NCBI GenBank assembly: GCA_032164245.1 | Contig: JAVMKO010000020.1 | Coordinates: 13,234,706-13,298,705 of the forward strand | Direction: 5' to 3' | Origin: Sternotherus odoratus | Lineage: Eukaryota; Chordata; Testudines; Kinosternidae | Length of the DNA: 64,000 bases | In this document: positions 61,531 through 64,000 of the stretch, in pieces | Numbering within the stretch: position 1 is the first letter of the stretch | Layout: each line of letters opens with the position of its first letter | The notes under the pieces: generated by a model | Databases searched by the model: none | What the model was told of the DNA's origin: nothing | Seen by the model: the letters and a program-made list of their open reading frames with translations, nothing else | Position numbers and translations under genes: made by a program

Positions 61531-62140
61531 AAGATCTGCATTCTAGGTAGCAATGATGCTGTCAAGGGACTCTAGGCTGTATTAGATGATTGGTTTTAGG
61601 GACGACACTTGGGAAAACAATGGAAGAGGCATCTGTGTGTTACTCCACAATCTAATGGTTTTTTTTAAAAAGCCCTACTAAAGTGCATCGTGAATATCCC
61701 AGTATACAAAGATGACAATTTAAGTGTTTAAAATGTGCTCAAGGTAATTCCAAACAAATTTTAAAGCCATTTCAGACTATAAAACCCCTCAGCTAAATCA
61801 CGGGCTGTGCGGTGTGAGTGCTTATGTTGCAAAATATCCCTCGGATGGAAGGCAAGGTTTTGAGAGCAGGCAGTAAATAGTTATAAATTAGTTATTAGTA
61901 TTAAAAGATGGATTTGTAGCGAATTGATCTTTTGTTTATCAGGATACGCTTCTTGCCCCGCCTCCTTGGGGAACAGTTTTTTGAGCTTTTGGGGGAATTC
62001 AGACATTGTAGCTTTTCCAAAATGCACCAAAGCGGGATGGATGAATGAAAAAAGCCCACATGATAATGATACTTAGCACTTCCAGAGTGTTTTCCTTCTG
62101 CCAGTATCGAAGTGCGTGGCCTACTTTAGTCACACGTCAT
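61531..62140. other. No clear feature
   Basis: AT-rich, TTTTTTTTAAAAAG near 61662. 61895-61935 carries AAATTAGTTATTAGTATTAA. No family recognised. Confidence 0.35.
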
Positions 62141-62144
62141 ATTA

Positions 62145-62560
62145 AGTTTCCATTTAGAACTGGTTTATAAACAATTAATAGATGTGATAAGTACATTACA
62201 GACATTGGCAATATATGTTTATAGATGACTATAAGCACAGCAGTAGAAGGTGTTATAGATGGTTGTAAACCAGGGTTATTATTATAAGCAACTATTTATC
62301 ATTAATTATTGTTATTATTATTTATTTAGATTTTGTATTGCGGCAGCACTTCCTGGTGGTGGACGAGAGCTCCGTTGCACAACAAAAAGGGTTGGAAGCT
62401 CTCTGATACAGGGGCTGTCTAAGTATTGACTTGTTGGACTCTATCTCAATGGATGAACTATTCATTAAAACATCTATTCATCATTTCTTAACCCTTTATA
62501 AACTGCTTATTAAGGGAACCACAATAAAACGTGTGAACCAAATGTCAAACTCCACAACGT
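62145..62560. mobile_element. Unclassified repeat (TTATAAACAATTAATAG type), split by SINE tail
   Basis: GGTTTATAAACAATTAATAG, GATGTGATAAGTACATTAC, and after a TTATTATTATTTATTTAG SINE-tail-like stretch (62285-62345), CATTAAAACATCTATTCATC, TAACCCTTTATAAACTGC, TTATTAAGGGAACCAC. The two parts look like one element interrupted. Class unknown. Confidence 0.4.
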
Positions 62561-62681
62561 CCCTAAGAGGTAAGCTTATTGGACTTGAATCTCCTCTCCG
62601 ATGCGCTGGTACAAGTCAGAATTCATGCCGCCCACGTCAATGGCATGACATGTGTACAAGTAAGAGACAAATCAGACCTAT

Positions 62682-62955
62682 TGTCTCCAATTTCCCAGGT
62701 GGGGGAATGGAGGCAGAGTGTGTGGGAGTTTCAAATGGGCCCAGCCCTGGCCTAGCTCTGCTCTCATTTCAGTCAGTAATAGAACTCCCATGTGGGAGCA
62801 GAGTTAGGCCACCACTAAGTACCTTTGGAAACCTGCCCAGCAGATCGTAAGTGACTCACCCAACACAACACACAAGACAATGGCACAGTTGGGAAGAGAC
62901 CGGAGTTCTCCTGCCTCCCAGGGCTTTTCTGCCATCACACAGCTATCCTTCCCCA
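62682..62955 (-). mobile_element. MIR-type SINE split by palindromic element
   Basis: CAATTTCCCAGGTGGGGGAA, TGGAGGCAGAG (to 62718), then after an insertion TAAGTGACTCACCCAACACA, ATGGCACAGTTGGGAAGAG and GGAGTTCTCCTGCCTCCCAG (62847-62955). Confidence 0.7.
62719..62846. mobile_element. Insertion inside SINE, GTTTCAAATGGGCC type
   Basis: GAGTTTCAAATGGGCCCAGC at left, TTTGGAAACCTGCCCAGC at right, with AACTCCCATGTGGGAGC in the middle as a small inverted pair. 128 bp. Confidence 0.5.
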
Positions 62956-63666
62956 GGGCCACAGCAGCTGCATATGGGAGATTTTGTCAGATTTTTGTCG
63001 CTGCCACATTTGCTTGATTTTATCCTGGTAATTCCCTTCTCCCCTCATCCCAATTTAGCACTTTAAGGAATCCAAATACAGTGCATGAAAAATACAAACT
63101 CCCGCACAGCTGGCCAGGGAGCCCACAAGGCAAGCAGACTCCCTGTGTGTGCCCATCATGTTGTGCTCTCTGAAGCCGGAGCAGGGGTCCCTAGTGGATT
63201 AGTTTGAGGCAGCAATGCCAGGTGAGATGGAAGGGTGCCTCCTGCTGCCTGAGCTGGCAGGAGTCTTGCTGAGAGCAATGCAGCTGCAAGTGTCTCTTAG
63301 CAGATATAACAAGGCAGGAAGAGAGGAGCCAAGCTAGAAGTGATGCCGGTTCAGCATTTCTCATCTCATGAATATCTACAAAGGGTGATGGCTGAAGGTT
63401 TCCACTTGAGCTGCCTCCACCACCAAGAAAGCCTAAACCATGCCCCCTTTTCACCAACCACTTTCACTGCTTCGCTGCATTGCTACTTCCTGCTTGGAGG
63501 ATCACAGGCATCCTGGTCAATGAGCACAAAGCCCTGCTTCTCTGCCTCAGACACTGGGGAATGGAGGCAGCAGGGCAGAGCATAGACGTGCCATTGGCCT
63601 GATCCAGAATGGCAATCCATATGCATGTTCCTTTGTCCCTGCTGCAGCAAAAAGCAGGACAGTCTT
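62956..63666. other. No recognisable feature
   Basis: Unassigned, moderately GC-rich. CTGCTGCCTGAGCTGGCAG at 63240 and similar short repeats only. Confidence 0.4.
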
Positions 63667-63674
63667 GCTAGTTC

Positions 63675-63805
63675 CAGGGTCGGCTCCAGACACCAGCCAA
63701 GAAAGCATATGTTTGGAGTGGCACATTTTAAGGGGCGGCATTCCGGCCATTCTGGCCGACCCTTTTTTTTTCCTTGGGGTGGCAAAAACGTTAGAGCTGG
63801 CCCTG
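63675..63805. mobile_element. hAT-type MITE, 8-bp target duplication (7/8)
   Basis: 131 bp. Ends CAGGGTCGGCTCCAGACACC and AACGTTAGAGCTGGCCCTG. Flanked by GCTAGTTC (63667-63674) and GCTGGTTC (63806-63813). Shares AGCATATG/AGCATGTG, TTGGGGTGGCAAAAACGTTA and the poly-T run with 52916-53057. Confidence 0.9.
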
Positions 63806-64000
63806 GCTGGTTCTCAAACCTTCCTCCTCCTGTGAAAGATTCCCTGGGATGTGAACAAATTTTGAGCATCTATATTTAAAACCTCCCTGATGACCTTTTC
63901 ACTTGGGCTCTCGGTTTAGCCAGGAAAGTGTGAACTGATTAAGCAGAGTAAGTGTCGGCTTAATAATAATCATTCCTCAGCAGCACCTAGCTAGAGCTAT
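63806..64000. other. Window end, no recognisable feature
   Basis: TTAATAATAATCATTCCTC near 63960 could be the start of a SINE tail that continues outside the window. Confidence 0.3.

Noticed and set aside
62431..62850. 139-codon open frame, plus strand
   Set aside because: Runs through an unclassified repeat, a SINE core and its nested insertion, so it cannot be a gene.
1..64000. CRISPR arrays, operons or ribosome binding sites
   Set aside because: The sequence is vertebrate nuclear DNA with CR1 and MIR-type elements; no regularly spaced repeats with unique spacers were seen.

Overview
This window reads as vertebrate nuclear DNA, most likely from a turtle. The basis is its interspersed repeats: short 3' ends of CR1 LINEs, many MIR/CORE-SINE-like copies, several hAT-type non-autonomous DNA transposons and a large set of short palindromic elements. 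I recognise that combination from chelonian genomes. The species cannot be named from sequence alone.

I find no supportable protein-coding gene on either strand. Open frames are all short (longest 162 codons), resemble no protein family I know, and many run through identifiable repeats. There is no CpG island, rRNA, recognisable tRNA gene, CRISPR array or prokaryotic feature. The window is best read as intergenic or deep-intronic DNA, a gene desert or a very large intron.

Layout. 1-9 kb: AT-rich GAAATTT-type repeat at the edge, a homeodomain-motif-rich candidate conserved element (905-1160), CR1 ends, a 72-bp-arm inverted repeat (3992-4146), a hAT MITE with target duplication (6460-6654) and a tandem array of tRNA-like SINE heads (7480-7880). 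9-20 kb: a hAT MITE nested in CR1 (11193-11359), MIR-like SINEs and palindromic elements. 20-27 kb: a 7SL RNA-like sequence inserted in SINE DNA (20471-20685), two adjacent MIR-like copies, a candidate conserved block (22750-23070) and more palindromes. 27-40 kb: MIR-like and CR1 copies, an LTR-like block (31852-32285), long stretches without recognisable content. 40-50 kb: the strongest candidate conserved block (40260-40690), more SINEs, a second LTR-like block (47540-48090) and a GGGTTT hexamer array. 50-64 kb: further candidate conserved blocks (50090-50400, 53520-53830, 55040-55230, 59900-60240), two copies of one hAT MITE family with 8-bp target duplications, and several SINEs split by younger elements.

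If the window has a function, it is probably cis-regulatory: repeat-free islands rich in homeodomain/TALE-type motifs between decayed transposons. That is inference and needs cross-species alignment. The most unusual item is the 7SL-like head joined to an unrelated, apparently foldable body. All repeat boundaries are by eye and good to roughly 10-20 bases unless a target duplication is given.
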